DNA of 64,000 bases from Propionibacteriales bacterium (GCA_009377795.1 WHTJ01000007.1:23754-87753), one strand, 5' to 3'; shown: positions 19,280-28,214, numbered from the stretch's first letter. Notes: a model not told the origin generated them from the sequence alone. Numbers and translations are program-made.

Positions 19280-20413
19280 ATGAGGTTCCCCGACGACGTA
19301 CCCGAGCTCACCGACGGAGTGGCCGCGCTGCGCGCACACCGGGCCGACGACATCGAGGCGGTCTTCGAGCACTGCCAGGACGCCAGCATGCAGCGCTGGA
19401 CCACGATCCCGGTGCCCTACGAACGCGGCGACGCCGAGCGGTTCGTCACGAAGACGGTGCCCGAGGGATGGGTCGCCGAGACCTCCCGTTGCTGGGCGAT
19501 CGAGTACGACGGCCGCTACGCCGGCAGCATCTCCATCCGGGGCGGCGAGGCCGCCGGCGGAGAAATCGGGTTCGCGGTCGCGCCCTGGGCCCGCGGCAAC
19601 GAGGTCGCGACCCGTGCGGCCCGCCTGCTCATCGAGCACGCCTTCTCCGCATGGGGCTGGGACGTCGTGGTCTGGCACGCGATGGTGGGCAACTGGGCCT
19701 CGCGCCGGGTCGCCTGGCGGCTCGGCTTCACCGGATTCTCCACGGCCCGCCGGGCGAAGATCTGGCGCGACGAGCACGTGGACGTCTGGACGGCGGCGCT
19801 GCTGCGCGACGAGCCGCGTGAGCCACGAGGCAGGTGGCTGGACACCCCCGTCCTGACCGGCGAGCGGGTCGCGCTCCGGCCGGTCCGGGACCACGACCTG
19901 GACATGATCGCCGAGCACTGGAGGGACGCCCGGACCCGGCATTTCCTGCCGCATTTCCGGGAGTCCTACACCCGTGAGGAGGCCGAAGAGTTCGTCGAGC
20001 GCAGCCGGGAGCAGGCGGCCAACGGCCAGCGGATCACCTGGTCGATCGCCGAGCGGGAAACCGGCCGGGGGGTCGGCACGCTGACGATGTTCCGGCTGGA
20101 GCACGACGACGGCTGCGCGGAGGTCGGATACGCCGTGCATCCCAAGGCCAGGGGCAACGGCTACGTCACCGATGCGCTGCGCACCCTGATCCCGTACGCG
20201 CTCGGTCCCGATCCCTCCGACCCGGACGGACTGAGACTGAGGACTCTCCTCATCAAGACGGCGGCCACGAACCAGGCCGCCCGCCGGGCGGCCGAGCAGG
20301 CCGGGTTCACGATGGCGGGCCGGCTGCGTCAGGTGTCGGCCCTGCTGGACGGGACGATCGACGACGACGTGATCTACGATCTCGTACGAGACGACCTCAA
20401 GGCGGCGACGTGA
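19280..20413 (+). CDS. Tandem GNAT acetyltransferase (two domains)
   Basis: A 377-residue protein made of two complete GNAT domains in the RimJ/RimL style. Domain 1 covers about residues 10-175 (EIGFAVAPWARGNEVATRAARLL, then VWHAMVGNWASRRVAWRLGF). Domain 2 covers about 190-372 (EVGYAVHPKARGNGYVTDALR, then KTAATNQAARRAAEQAGF). In each case the Arg-Gly-Asn loop stands where the acetyl-CoA pyrophosphate is bound. The two halves probably arose by duplication and fusion. A CACAGT box 7 bases before the ATG is a weak leaderless-promoter candidate. The acceptor substrate is unknown. The gene faces etfA across a perfect palindrome. Confidence 0.88.
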   Translation: MRFPDDVPELTDGVAALRAHRADDIEAVFEHCQDASMQRWTTIPVPYERGDAERFVTKTVPEGWVAETSRCWAIEYDGRYAGSISIRGGEAAGGEIGFAVAPWARGNEVATRAARLLIEHAFSAWGWDVVVWHAMVGNWASRRVAWRLGFTGFSTARRAKIWRDEHVDVWTAALLRDEPREPRGRWLDTPVLTGERVALRPVRDHDLDMIAEHWRDARTRHFLPHFRESYTREEAEEFVERSREQAANGQRITWSIAERETGRGVGTLTMFRLEHDDGCAEVGYAVHPKARGNGYVTDALRTLIPYALGPDPSDPDGLRLRTLLIKTAATNQAARRAAEQAGFTMAGRLRQVSALLDGTIDDDVIYDLVRDDLKAAT

Positions 20414-20429
20414 GGCGTCCCCCTGCTCT

Positions 20430-20487
20430 CGCGCCGAGATTGCACTTCTGGTCGGCCGTGGCCGACCAGAAGTGCAATCTCGGCGCG
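20430..20487. repeat. Perfect 28-bp-arm palindrome of dispersed repeat family A
   Basis: The left arm (20430-20457, starting CGCGCCGAGATTGCACTTCT) and right arm (20460-20487) are exact inverse complements around a 2-base centre. The element is two head-to-head family A cores. It lies between convergent genes (acetyltransferase and etfA), so it would fold into a very stable hairpin in transcripts from either side and may act as a two-way terminator. Confidence 0.85.
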
Positions 20488-20497
20488 AAAAAGGAGG

Positions 20498-21487
20498 TCA
20501 GGCGAGTCGCTTGCGGAGCTCGGCGTTGATCGCCGGGACGATCTCGTGCAGGTCGCCGATCACGGCGTAGTCCGCCTTGGTGACCATCGGGGCGTCGGCG
20601 TCGGTGTTGATGGCGAGGATCGTCTTCGCGCTCTGGCAGCCCGCCCAATGCTGTACGGCGCCGCTGATCCCGCACGGGATGTAGAGGTCCGGCGAGATCC
20701 GGGTGCCGGTCTGGCCGACCTGCTCGTGATGCGGCCGCCAGCCCAGGTTGGTCACCACGCGGGACACCCCGAGCGAGCCGCCCAGCAGGTCGGTCAGCTC
20801 GAGCAGGTCCCCGAAGCCGTCCGGCCCACCGGCGCCGCGGCCCGCGCCGACCACGACCCGGGCCTCGCTGAGCGCAGCGGTGTCGTCGGCCTCGACCGGC
20901 TCGGTCCGGACCACCCGGGCGCGCAGGTCGGCGTCCGCCAGCGAGGGCGTGTAGGCCGACACCGTCACCTCGGTGGGCTGGTCGGCAGGTTCCGGGTCGC
21001 AGGCGTGTCCGGCGATCGACAGTACGCCGAGGGCGCCGTCGAGGCGCATCTCCTCCAGGACGGCGCCGCCCATCACCTGCCGGGACACCGTCAGCGGCTC
21101 GACCTCGTCGACGGTGACGACGTTGGCCGCCATCACGGCGTCCGTGCGCACCGCCACATGGGCCAGGATCTCGCTGCCACGCGGCGTACCCGAGGCCACG
21201 ACCAGGCCGGCGGACAACGCCGACACCGCATCGACGACGGCGGCCGCCCACGCTGCCGCCGCGTACGACGACAACCGGTCGTCCTGCGCATGGTGCAGCT
21301 CGGCCACCCCCTGCTCCGCGAGATGGGCGACCAGCCCCTCCTGCACCTCGGGCTCCAGCGGACCCACCACGACGGCATGCACAGGCGCGCCGCCGGAACG
21401 CGACGCCAGCCCGCGGGCGAAGGTCAGCGCCTCGCGCGACGTCAGCGTCGCGCCCTGCGGGTCGGTCTCCACCAGGACGAGAATCAT
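20498..21487 (-). CDS. etfA: Electron transfer flavoprotein, alpha subunit
   Basis: The FAD-binding subunit of ETF, 329 residues from ATG 21485-21487. The C-terminal FAD domain is clear: GAGRGAGGPDGF, LGWRPHHEQVGQTG, then SPDLYIPCGISGAVQHWAG and AINTDADAPMVTKADY. The start overlaps the etfB stop by ATGA. The etfB-etfA pair is directly downstream of the dimethylglycine-dehydrogenase-like gene, 5 bases apart. It therefore probably accepts electrons from that flavoenzyme and passes them to ETF:quinone oxidoreductase, which is not in the window. Arrangement outside a fatty-acid oxidation cluster supports a dedicated, not general, ETF. Confidence 0.95.
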   Translation of the reverse strand: MILVLVETDPQGATLTSREALTFARGLASRSGGAPVHAVVVGPLEPEVQEGLVAHLAEQGVAELHHAQDDRLSSYAAAAWAAAVVDAVSALSAGLVVASGTPRGSEILAHVAVRTDAVMAANVVTVDEVEPLTVSRQVMGGAVLEEMRLDGALGVLSIAGHACDPEPADQPTEVTVSAYTPSLADADLRARVVRTEPVEADDTAALSEARVVVGAGRGAGGPDGFGDLLELTDLLGGSLGVSRVVTNLGWRPHHEQVGQTGTRISPDLYIPCGISGAVQHWAGCQSAKTILAINTDADAPMVTKADYAVIGDLHEIVPAINAELRKRLA

Positions 21488-22257
21488 CGCCGCACCACCC
21501 CGATCCGGACCAGCAGGTCCACCACCGCGGGCGCCGCCTCCGCGCCCTCTCCCAGGATCTCCACCGAGCTCGCCTGCTCCGGAGGAAGCTTGAGCCGTAC
21601 CCGGCCCGAACCCACGGGCTCGACGTCCGGAGTCACGGTCTCGATCGGCGTCCGCTTGGCCTTCATCCGGCCGGGGATGGACGGATAGCGCGGCGTCACG
21701 CCGCCCTCCTTGATCGCGAGCACGGCGGGCCGCGCGAGCTCGTACGTCTCGGCACCGTCCGGACCGTCGCCGTGCGCGACCACCGTCCCGTCCTCGACCT
21801 CGAACGTGGAGATCCCGCTGACGACCAGCAGCTCCAGCATGTACGCGAGGCGCATCCCCACCTGGAAGTCGCCGGTGTCGGCCGCGTCGGTGCCGACCAG
21901 CACGAGGTCGTACGCCGTACCCTCCGTCGCGTGCCGTCGCACCACCCCGGCGATCGCCGCGGCCACGTCGGCCGGCCCGAACCGCTCCGGGTCTGCCTCG
22001 ACGAGCACGGCCCGCGAGCATCCGACCGCGATCGCGTCCCGCAGCTGCTCGGCCGAGTCCTCCGAACCCAGACTGAGCACGGTCGCCTCGCCGCCGGTCG
22101 CGGTCGCGGCCTGCACCGCCAGCTCGACGGCGCACTCTTCGTGCGTGCTCACGGTGTAGCCGAGATGCCGGGTGTCGATCGAGCGGCCGTCGTCGGACAC
22201 GACGATCTGCTCCGAGACGTCCGGGACCCGCTTGACACACACCAGCACGTTCGCCAT
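21484..22257 (-). CDS. etfB: Electron transfer flavoprotein, beta subunit
   Basis: The AMP-binding subunit of ETF, 257 residues from ATG 22255-22257. The opening NVLVCVKRVPD, the EECAVELAVQ block, VGTDAADTGDFQVGMRLAYML and AIKEGGVTPRYPSIPGRMKAK match the family. It has the normal length and no loss of conserved blocks. It lies 5 bases behind the stop of the flavoprotein gene and overlaps etfA by 4 bases, forming a three-gene minus-strand operon. ETF heterodimers are soluble cytoplasmic one-electron carriers. Confidence 0.95.
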   Translation of the reverse strand: MANVLVCVKRVPDVSEQIVVSDDGRSIDTRHLGYTVSTHEECAVELAVQAATATGGEATVLSLGSEDSAEQLRDAIAVGCSRAVLVEADPERFGPADVAAAIAGVVRRHATEGTAYDLVLVGTDAADTGDFQVGMRLAYMLELLVVSGISTFEVEDGTVVAHGDGPDGAETYELARPAVLAIKEGGVTPRYPSIPGRMKAKRTPIETVTPDVEPVGSGRVRLKLPPEQASSVEILGEGAEAAPAVVDLLVRIGVVRR

Positions 22258-22262
22258 GGCGC

Positions 22263-24779
22263 CTACCTCCGGATGCGTTCGTTGTTCGGGTCGAACAGCG
22301 GCGTGGCGTCGGCGGCCGCGACCGTCACCGGGTAGAGCTCGGCCATGTACTCCACCGCCAGCCCGGTGCCGACTACGGCCCGGTCCGGCGGCAGATAGCT
22401 CATCAGCAGATGCTTTCCGAGCGACGGCGCCGAACCGGCCGACGTCACGTACGCCCGGCGGCCGTGGCCGTCGACCAGCGGCTCGCCCTCGCGGGTGAGA
22501 ATCGGCTCGCCGCCGAGCGGGTAGCGCTTGGTGCCGTCGCTGGACGTGTGGTCGTCGACGGTGAGCGAGCACAGCACGGTCACCGGGTCGGCGGCCCGTT
22601 GTTTCAGGTAGGCCGCCCGGCCGACGAAGTCGGCGTCCTTCACCTTCGGCCGCATCATGCCCGCCTCCACGATGGTGCGCTCGGTGTCGAGCTCGGCACC
22701 ATGTGCGCGGTAGCCCTTCTCCAGCCGTCCGGTGGTCCCGTAGACGCCGATGCCGGCGGGGATCAGGCCGTACGGCTGGCCGGCCTCGTGGACCAGCTCC
22801 CACAGCCGGGCGCCGTGCTCCATCGGTACGTACAGCTCCCAGCCGAGCTCGCCGACGTACGAGATCCGCGACGCCAGCACCGACACCGGCCCGACCTCGA
22901 TCCACCGGCAGGTGGCGAACTTGAAGCCCTCGTGGCTGATGTCGGCGGAGGTGAGCGATCCGAGGATGTCACGGGCGCGCGGGCCCCAGAGCCCGATCGT
23001 GGTGTACGTCGACGTGTGGTCGACCACCTGTGCTGAGCAGCCCTCCGGGCGGTGGTCGTGGAACCACTTGCGGTCGATGTTCCCTGCGGCGCCGCCGGTG
23101 ACCACCCGGAAATGGTCCTCGTCCAGCCGCATGACGGTCAGGTCGGAACGGAAGCCGCCGCGCTCGTCGATGACCGGCGTGTAGATGACCCGGCCAGGCG
23201 TGACGTCGGCCTGGCCGACGACGGTTCGTTGTACGGCGTCCAGTGCGCCGGGGCCGACGACGTCGAAGACGGCGAACGCCGACAGGTCGATCATCGCCGC
23301 ACGGTCGCGCATCGCCAGATGTTCGGCGTTGATGATCGGGGACCACCAGCGGCGGTCCCACTCGGCCTCGCGGGGTATCACCGCGTCGCCGTACTCGGCC
23401 AGCAGGCCGGCGTTGGATTCGTACCACTGGGGCCGTTCCCAGCCCACCGCCTCGAAGAAGACCGCGCCGAGGTCCCGCTCGGCGGCGTGCATGGGCGACA
23501 ACCGCACGTCGCGGTTGCTCGCCCACTGCTCGCCCGGATGGACGATGCCGTAGATCTTGTTGAACGCCTCACCGGTCCGGGCCTTGACGTGCGTCCGGGT
23601 GCGCTGGTGCGGGTAGAACCTCGCCACGTCGGACTGATGGGCCTCGATCTCCGGGTTGCCGTCGGTCATCCACTCGGCGACCAGGCGCCCCACGCCGGGG
23701 CCCTCCTTCACCCAGACGGCGGCCGCAGACCACAGGCCGGCGACCTCCGGCGTCTCCCCCAGGATCGGGAAGCCGTCCGGCGTGAGCGAGAGCAGGCCGT
23801 TGATCGCGTAGCGGATCTCGACCTGCGGGTTGCCCAGCACGTCCGGCATCAGCTCCAGCGCCTGCTCCAGCTGGAGATCGAAGTCGTCGGCCGTGAAGGG
23901 CATCTCGGTCGGCGACAGCTTCGCCTGCTCCATCGAGGGAATTTCCTCTGGGTCGTAGAGAATCGGGCGATGTGCATAGGACCCGACCTCCATCTCGCCG
24001 CCGTGCTGGCGCTCGTAGCAGAGCGGGTCCATGTCGCGGATGATCGGGAACGAGATCTCGCCCACGGTGTCCGCGAACTGCGGCACCGGGCCGATGCTGA
24101 TCATCTGGTGCACGGCCGGGGTGAGCGGTATCGACACGCCCGCCATGCGGGCCAGCTTCGGGCTCCAGACGCCGCAGGCGACCACGACGTACTCCGCCTC
24201 GATGTCGCCGCCGGTCGTACGCACCCGGCGGATCCGGCCACCCTCGACGTCCATGCCCGTGACCTCGACGGTCGAGACCACCTGGAGGGCGCCGGTCCCC
24301 TGGGCGCGCTCGCGCATGAGCGTGCCGCCGCGCAGCGAGTCGACCACGCCGACGGAGGGGGTCCAGAAGCCGCCGAGAATCACCGACGGGTCGAGATACG
24401 GGACCCGCTTCGCGACCTCCGCGGGCGAGACGAGCTCGGCGTCTATCCCCCACGCCTGCGCCGACGCCACCCGCCGGCGCAGCTCCTGCATGCGTTCCTC
24501 GGTACGCGCGACCTCATAGCCCCCGGACTCGGTGAAGACCCCCAGCTCCTTGTACTGCCGCATGCTGTCCAGCGTCAGATCGGTGAACTCGCGCGAGTGG
24601 TCGACCGGGAAGATGAAGTTCGACGCGTGGCCGGTCGAACCCCCCGGGTTGGGCAGCGGCCCCTTGTCGATCTGCACGATGTCCCGCCAGCCCAGCCGGG
24701 CCAGGTGGTGCACCAGGCTGTTGCCGACGATGCCGGCTCCGATGACCACGACTTGCGCTCTTCCAGGCACGGTGCTCAT
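22263..24779 (-). CDS. Dimethylglycine/sarcosine dehydrogenase-like flavoprotein with GcvT domain
   Basis: An 838-residue two-part enzyme. The N-terminal DAO-type FAD domain starts with VVVIGAGIVGNSLVHHLARL (residues about 10-30). A GGSTGHASNF segment holds the His expected to bind FAD covalently in the dimethylglycine dehydrogenase family. The C-terminal half (about 430-838) is a GcvT/aminomethyltransferase-like folate domain (RDRAAMIDLSAFAVFDVVGPG, and SYVGELGWELYVP). Such enzymes oxidise an N-methyl group, pass electrons to ETF, and place the one-carbon unit on tetrahydrofolate. ETF genes follow directly, and PurU and an IclR regulator lie just upstream. The ATG at 24777-24779 has a GAGAGGGGCGAG site; the frame is open to 24827. 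The exact substrate (dimethylglycine, sarcosine or another N-methyl compound) is not proved. Confidence 0.9.
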   Translation of the reverse strand: MSTVPGRAQVVVIGAGIVGNSLVHHLARLGWRDIVQIDKGPLPNPGGSTGHASNFIFPVDHSREFTDLTLDSMRQYKELGVFTESGGYEVARTEERMQELRRRVASAQAWGIDAELVSPAEVAKRVPYLDPSVILGGFWTPSVGVVDSLRGGTLMRERAQGTGALQVVSTVEVTGMDVEGGRIRRVRTTGGDIEAEYVVVACGVWSPKLARMAGVSIPLTPAVHQMISIGPVPQFADTVGEISFPIIRDMDPLCYERQHGGEMEVGSYAHRPILYDPEEIPSMEQAKLSPTEMPFTADDFDLQLEQALELMPDVLGNPQVEIRYAINGLLSLTPDGFPILGETPEVAGLWSAAAVWVKEGPGVGRLVAEWMTDGNPEIEAHQSDVARFYPHQRTRTHVKARTGEAFNKIYGIVHPGEQWASNRDVRLSPMHAAERDLGAVFFEAVGWERPQWYESNAGLLAEYGDAVIPREAEWDRRWWSPIINAEHLAMRDRAAMIDLSAFAVFDVVGPGALDAVQRTVVGQADVTPGRVIYTPVIDERGGFRSDLTVMRLDEDHFRVVTGGAAGNIDRKWFHDHRPEGCSAQVVDHTSTYTTIGLWGPRARDILGSLTSADISHEGFKFATCRWIEVGPVSVLASRISYVGELGWELYVPMEHGARLWELVHEAGQPYGLIPAGIGVYGTTGRLEKGYRAHGAELDTERTIVEAGMMRPKVKDADFVGRAAYLKQRAADPVTVLCSLTVDDHTSSDGTKRYPLGGEPILTREGEPLVDGHGRRAYVTSAGSAPSLGKHLLMSYLPPDRAVVGTGLAVEYMAELYPVTVAAADATPLFDPNNERIRR

Positions 24780-24890
24780 GGCTCGCCCCTCTCGCTCCGG
24801 CGTCCCCCGTTGTTTCGTATTGCGCACTACCGCCGCAACATAAGCAACAGCGTACGAGCCGGGCAGAGGTCCGTGTCAACCCCTCATTCG

Positions 24891-24985
24891 CACCGAAATT
24901 TGCACATCAGGCCGACCCACTCCCGCCGAGATTGCACTTCTGGGCGACCTACTCGCGGCGAGATTGCACTTCTGGCCCACTCCAG
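24891..24985. repeat. Dispersed repeat family A, three tandem 32-bp units
   Basis: Three units start at 24891, 24923 and 24955, with exact 32-base spacing. Core text in the second and third is GCGAGATTGCACTTCTGG or its close variant; the first is diverged (CACCGAAATTTGCACATCAG). The third unit supplies the final codons and stop of the IclR gene at 24949. Confidence 0.8.
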
Positions 24986-25740
24986 CCGAGCCGGCCGGAC
25001 ACCTCGCGGGCCGCGTCGACCACCGGACCGACCAGCTCCGCACGCCGCTCCTCGGTGAGCCGGAACGACGGGCCGGAGACGCTCATCGACGCGACCACCT
25101 CGTTCGCCGTGTTCCGTACCGGCGCGGCGACCGCCGTGAGCCCCACCTCCAGCTCGTCCACCGCCACGGCGTACCCGCGTTCGCGGACCTCGTCCAGCTT
25201 CTTGTGCAGCCGCCCGCGGGACGTGATCGTCTCGGGCGTGTAGCTGCGCAGGGACGGCAACAACGCGTCCACCTCCCCCGGCTCGAGACCGGAGAGCAGG
25301 ACCTTGCCGTTGGACGTGGCATGGAGCGGGATCCGTTGTCCGACCCAGTTCCACGGCTGCAGTGCGGACGAGCCGGCCACCTGGTCCAGATAGAGCGCGG
25401 CCTTGTCGGAGAGGATGGCGATGTTGACCGTCTCCCCGGTGTCGGCCGCGAGCCGACGGCACACCGGCCGCGCCTCCTGTACGACGTCCAGCCGCGCGGT
25501 CGTGGCGCTGGCGAGTCGCAGGATCCCCACCCCCAGGCGGTACTTGCCACGCTCGGCGTTCTGCTCGACCAGCCCGCGCGTCTCCAACGCCGACACCAGC
25601 CGGAATGCCGTGGACTTGTGCACCCCCAGCTCGGTCGCGATCTCGGTGACGCCCACCTCGCCGTCACGGGCGAGCATCTCCAGGACCGTGACCGCCCGGT
25701 CCACCGACTGGACGGGACTCGCGCTGCCGCTGTTGCTCAT
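24949..25740 (-). CDS. IclR-family transcriptional regulator (flavoprotein/PurU locus)
   Basis: A 263-residue regulator with an N-terminal winged helix-turn-helix (about residues 10-70: SVDRAVTVLEMLARDGEVGV, then HKSTAFRLVSALETRGLVE) and a C-terminal effector domain (NIAILSDKAALYLDQVAG, LHATSNGKVLLSG, RERGYAVAVDELEVGLTAVA). It is divergent from purU and sits upstream of the flavoprotein-ETF operon on the same strand, so it likely controls one or both. A TATGGT box ending 6 bases before the ATG suggests a leaderless transcript. The last eight residues (PEVQSRRE) are encoded by a copy of repeat family A, so the native C-terminus has probably been altered by the repeat. Confidence 0.9.
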   Translation of the reverse strand: MSNSGSASPVQSVDRAVTVLEMLARDGEVGVTEIATELGVHKSTAFRLVSALETRGLVEQNAERGKYRLGVGILRLASATTARLDVVQEARPVCRRLAADTGETVNIAILSDKAALYLDQVAGSSALQPWNWVGQRIPLHATSNGKVLLSGLEPGEVDALLPSLRSYTPETITSRGRLHKKLDEVRERGYAVAVDELEVGLTAVAAPVRNTANEVVASMSVSGPSFRLTEERRAELVGPVVDAAREVSGRLGWSGPEVQSRRE

Positions 25741-25864
25741 GGCGAAACCATAGAGCACGATGTGCACGCGACCGCCATGACCTGGATCGGGCTCGCGCGC
25801 GGGTCGCACCGCAGGCCCGGGGACGAGACACTTGTCGCATCGGGTACGAAGACGGAGGTGCGAG

Positions 25865-26728
25865 ATGCCCGAGCGTAACCCGGAGTTCGTGCTCACCCTG
25901 GTGTGCCCGGACCGGCCGGGGATCGTGTACGCCGTGTCCAGCTTCCTCGTCCAGCACCACGGCAACATCCTGGAGAGCCAGCAGTTCAACGAGCGGGTGG
26001 ACGACAGGTTCTTTATGCGGGTGCACTTCGAGGTGTTCCAGCCCGGGGCCGGCGTCGAGGAGCTGCGCCGCGCGTTCGGCTGGGTCGCGGACTCCTACGG
26101 CATGAGCTGGAACCTGTGGGAGGCCGACGAGCACTACCGCACCCTGATCATGGTGTCGAAGTACGGCCATTGCCTGAACGACCTGCTCTACCGCTGGAAC
26201 TCCGGCGCCTTGCAGATCGACATCCCGGCGATCGTGTCCAACCACACCGACTTCGAACCGCTGGCCAAGTCCTACGGGATCCCGTTCCACCACATCCCGG
26301 TGTCGCCGAACACCAAGCAGGACGCCGAGGCCCGGCTGCTCGGACTGGTCGACGAGCTGGACGTCGACCTCGTCGTACTCGCGCGCTACATGCAGATCCT
26401 CTCCGAGGATGCATGCCGGCAGCTCGAGGGGAAGGCGATCAACATCCACCACTCGTTCCTGCCCGGATTCAAGGGCGCCAGGCCGTACCACCAGGCGTAC
26501 GAGCGTGGGGTGAAGCTGATCGGCGCCACCGCGCACTACGTCACGCCGGACCTCGACGAGGGCCCGATCATCGAGCAGGACGTCGTACGCGTAGACCACA
26601 GCCTGACCGCCGACAAGCTGGTCAGCGCCGGCCAGGACGTCGAGTCGCAGGTGCTCTCCCGCGCCGTACGCTGGCACTCCGAGTCGCGGATCCTGCTCAA
26701 CGGCAACCGCACCGTCGTCTTCCGCTGA
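25865..26728 (+). CDS. purU: Formyltetrahydrofolate deformylase
   Basis: Hydrolyses 10-formyl-THF to THF and formate, relieving the one-carbon pool. The 287-residue protein has an N-terminal ACT domain (LTLVCPDRPGIVYAVSSFL, residues about 7-80) and a formyltransferase-like catalytic domain (about 90-283). The Asn-His-Asp triad is visible in NIHHSFLPGFKGA and DLDEGPIIEQD. The ATG at 25865 is preceded by GGAGGTG at 5 bases, which decides the start over an in-frame upstream ATG at 25832. Position beside a DMGDH-like flavoprotein is a known arrangement in betaine and sarcosine catabolic loci and supports disposal of demethylation-derived one-carbon units as formate. Confidence 0.95.
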   Translation: MPERNPEFVLTLVCPDRPGIVYAVSSFLVQHHGNILESQQFNERVDDRFFMRVHFEVFQPGAGVEELRRAFGWVADSYGMSWNLWEADEHYRTLIMVSKYGHCLNDLLYRWNSGALQIDIPAIVSNHTDFEPLAKSYGIPFHHIPVSPNTKQDAEARLLGLVDELDVDLVVLARYMQILSEDACRQLEGKAINIHHSFLPGFKGARPYHQAYERGVKLIGATAHYVTPDLDEGPIIEQDVVRVDHSLTADKLVSAGQDVESQVLSRAVRWHSESRILLNGNRTVVFR

Positions 26729-26743
26729 GCGCCCCCCGCGCCC

Positions 26744-27415
26744 TCACGAACCGGCCGGCTTCTCCAGGTTGATCCCGAGCGCCGCGGCCATCGAGAACGT
26801 CAGCGGAAGTACGTCGTCCGCGCTCACCGTGGCGCCGGCCAGCGACTCGACACCACCGATCGCGGACAGGTCGCAGTTGCGCAGCCGAGCACCCTCCATC
26901 CTGGCGCGCGCGAACTGCGCACCGGTCAGGTCGCAGTCGACGAACTCCGTCCGGCTCAGGTCGGCCTCGTGGAAATCACCTTGCCGCAAACGGCATCTCG
27001 TGAACCGTACGTCGCCGAGGACGGTGGACCGGAAGCCGGCCAGGTCGGCCACACAGTCGACGAACTCGACATGTCCGAGAGTGCTGCCACCGATGGCCAG
27101 ACCGGTGATGCGCGACCCGGTGACGAGGCATCGGTGCATCGAGGATCTCTCGACCGTGGTGTTCGCGAGGTCGCAGTCGTCGAACATGCAGTCGGCGAAG
27201 GAAACCTTCCGCCACGAGCCGTCGCCCAGATCGGCCGACTGGAAACGGCAGCCCTCGACGTCCAGCAGCTGGGCTCCGGCCCCGGTCAGGTCGGCCCGCT
27301 CGTACGACAGGCTGCGGAGCAGTCCGTCGTCGTGAAAGGCGTCCCGCGGCAACGCGGCCGGCTCCAGCCGGTCGCCGATCCGCGGTGCGGTGATCGAAGT
27401 CGCCACCCGCGTCAT
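26744..27415 (-). CDS. Pentapeptide-repeat protein
   Basis: A 223-residue protein with loosely repeated five-residue steps of the A(D/N)LxX type through about residues 30-190 (for example FQSADLGDGSWRKVSF, FDDCDLANTTVERSS, FHEADLSRTEFVDCDLTGAQF). These repeats form a right-handed quadrilateral beta-helix. Family members include DNA mimics that protect gyrase (Qnr, MfpA), but many have no known role. No signal peptide is visible. It starts 15 bases from the divergent metallo-hydrolase gene and converges on purU with only 15 bases between stops. A specific function cannot be assigned. Confidence 0.88.
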   Translation of the reverse strand: MTRVATSITAPRIGDRLEPAALPRDAFHDDGLLRSLSYERADLTGAGAQLLDVEGCRFQSADLGDGSWRKVSFADCMFDDCDLANTTVERSSMHRCLVTGSRITGLAIGGSTLGHVEFVDCVADLAGFRSTVLGDVRFTRCRLRQGDFHEADLSRTEFVDCDLTGAQFARARMEGARLRNCDLSAIGGVESLAGATVSADDVLPLTFSMAAALGINLEKPAGS

Positions 27416-27429
27416 GGTAGAGAGGTCAC

Positions 27430-28164
27430 GTGACACAGTTGAGGTTTCTGGGCTCCGGTGACGCGTTCGGCAGTGGTGGCAGGCTCCAGGCCTGCCTGCA
27501 TCTGCCCACACCGGACGGCGGCGTGCTGCTCGACTGCGGAGCGACCAGCCTGGTCGCCATGAAGCAGGCCGAGATCGATCCCTCGGGGATCGGCTGGGTT
27601 CTGCTCACGCATCTGCACGGCGACCACTTCGGTGGCCTGCCGTTTCTGGTGCTGGATGGGCAGTTCTCCCGGCGGGAGCGCCCGTTGGTGGTCGCGGGCC
27701 CGCCGGGCACGCGGGATCGGCTGGACGCCGCGATGGAGGTCTTCTACCCGGGTTCGACGAAGGTGCAGCGGCGGTTCGATGTCCAGGTCGTGGAGCTGCC
27801 GGGCCTGACCGCTCGGCAGGTCGGGCCGGTACGGGTCACGGCGTACCCCGTGGATCACGCGAGCGGCGCACCGGCGTACGCCCTGCGCGTCGAGTACGAC
27901 GGCAAGGTGGTCGCCTACTCCGGCGACACGGCCTGGACGGACAGCCTGGTCGACGCCGCGCACGATGCCGATCTCCTCGTATGCGAAGCGTATTTCCACG
28001 AGCGGGACGTGAAGTTCCATCTCAGCCATCATCGGCTCCTCGCCGAACGGCACCGCCTGTCCTGCCGCCGGATCGTCCTGACCCACATGAGCTCCGAGAT
28101 GCTGGCGCACGCGGCGGAGTCCGAGTTCGAGTGTGCGTACGACGGCGCGGTCATCGAGATCTGA
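27430..28164 (+). CDS. MBL-fold metallo-hydrolase (RNase Z / phosphodiesterase-like)
   Basis: A 244-residue metallo-beta-lactamase-fold protein with the zinc motif THLHGDHFGG near residue 58 and later ligands in YSGDTAWTD and a final THMSSEM. Its compact form and the LGSGDAFGSGGR opening place it with ribonuclease Z-like and cyclic phosphodiesterase-like members, not with beta-lactamases. The start is GTG 27430-27432, leaving 14 bases to the divergent pentapeptide gene; AGAGG lies just upstream. The true substrate is unknown. Confidence 0.88.
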   Translation: MTQLRFLGSGDAFGSGGRLQACLHLPTPDGGVLLDCGATSLVAMKQAEIDPSGIGWVLLTHLHGDHFGGLPFLVLDGQFSRRERPLVVAGPPGTRDRLDAAMEVFYPGSTKVQRRFDVQVVELPGLTARQVGPVRVTAYPVDHASGAPAYALRVEYDGKVVAYSGDTAWTDSLVDAAHDADLLVCEAYFHERDVKFHLSHHRLLAERHRLSCRRIVLTHMSSEMLAHAAESEFECAYDGAVIEI

Positions 28165-28214
28165 GACCGCCGCGCGCCTTCGCCGTACGAGTTACGTGAG
28201 CTCGTCGCGCTCGG

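Noticed and set aside
24891..24985. A three-unit array with 32-base spacing that could look like a short CRISPR
   Set aside because: The units follow each other without unique spacers, are diverged, occur singly and inverted elsewhere, and no cas genes are present.
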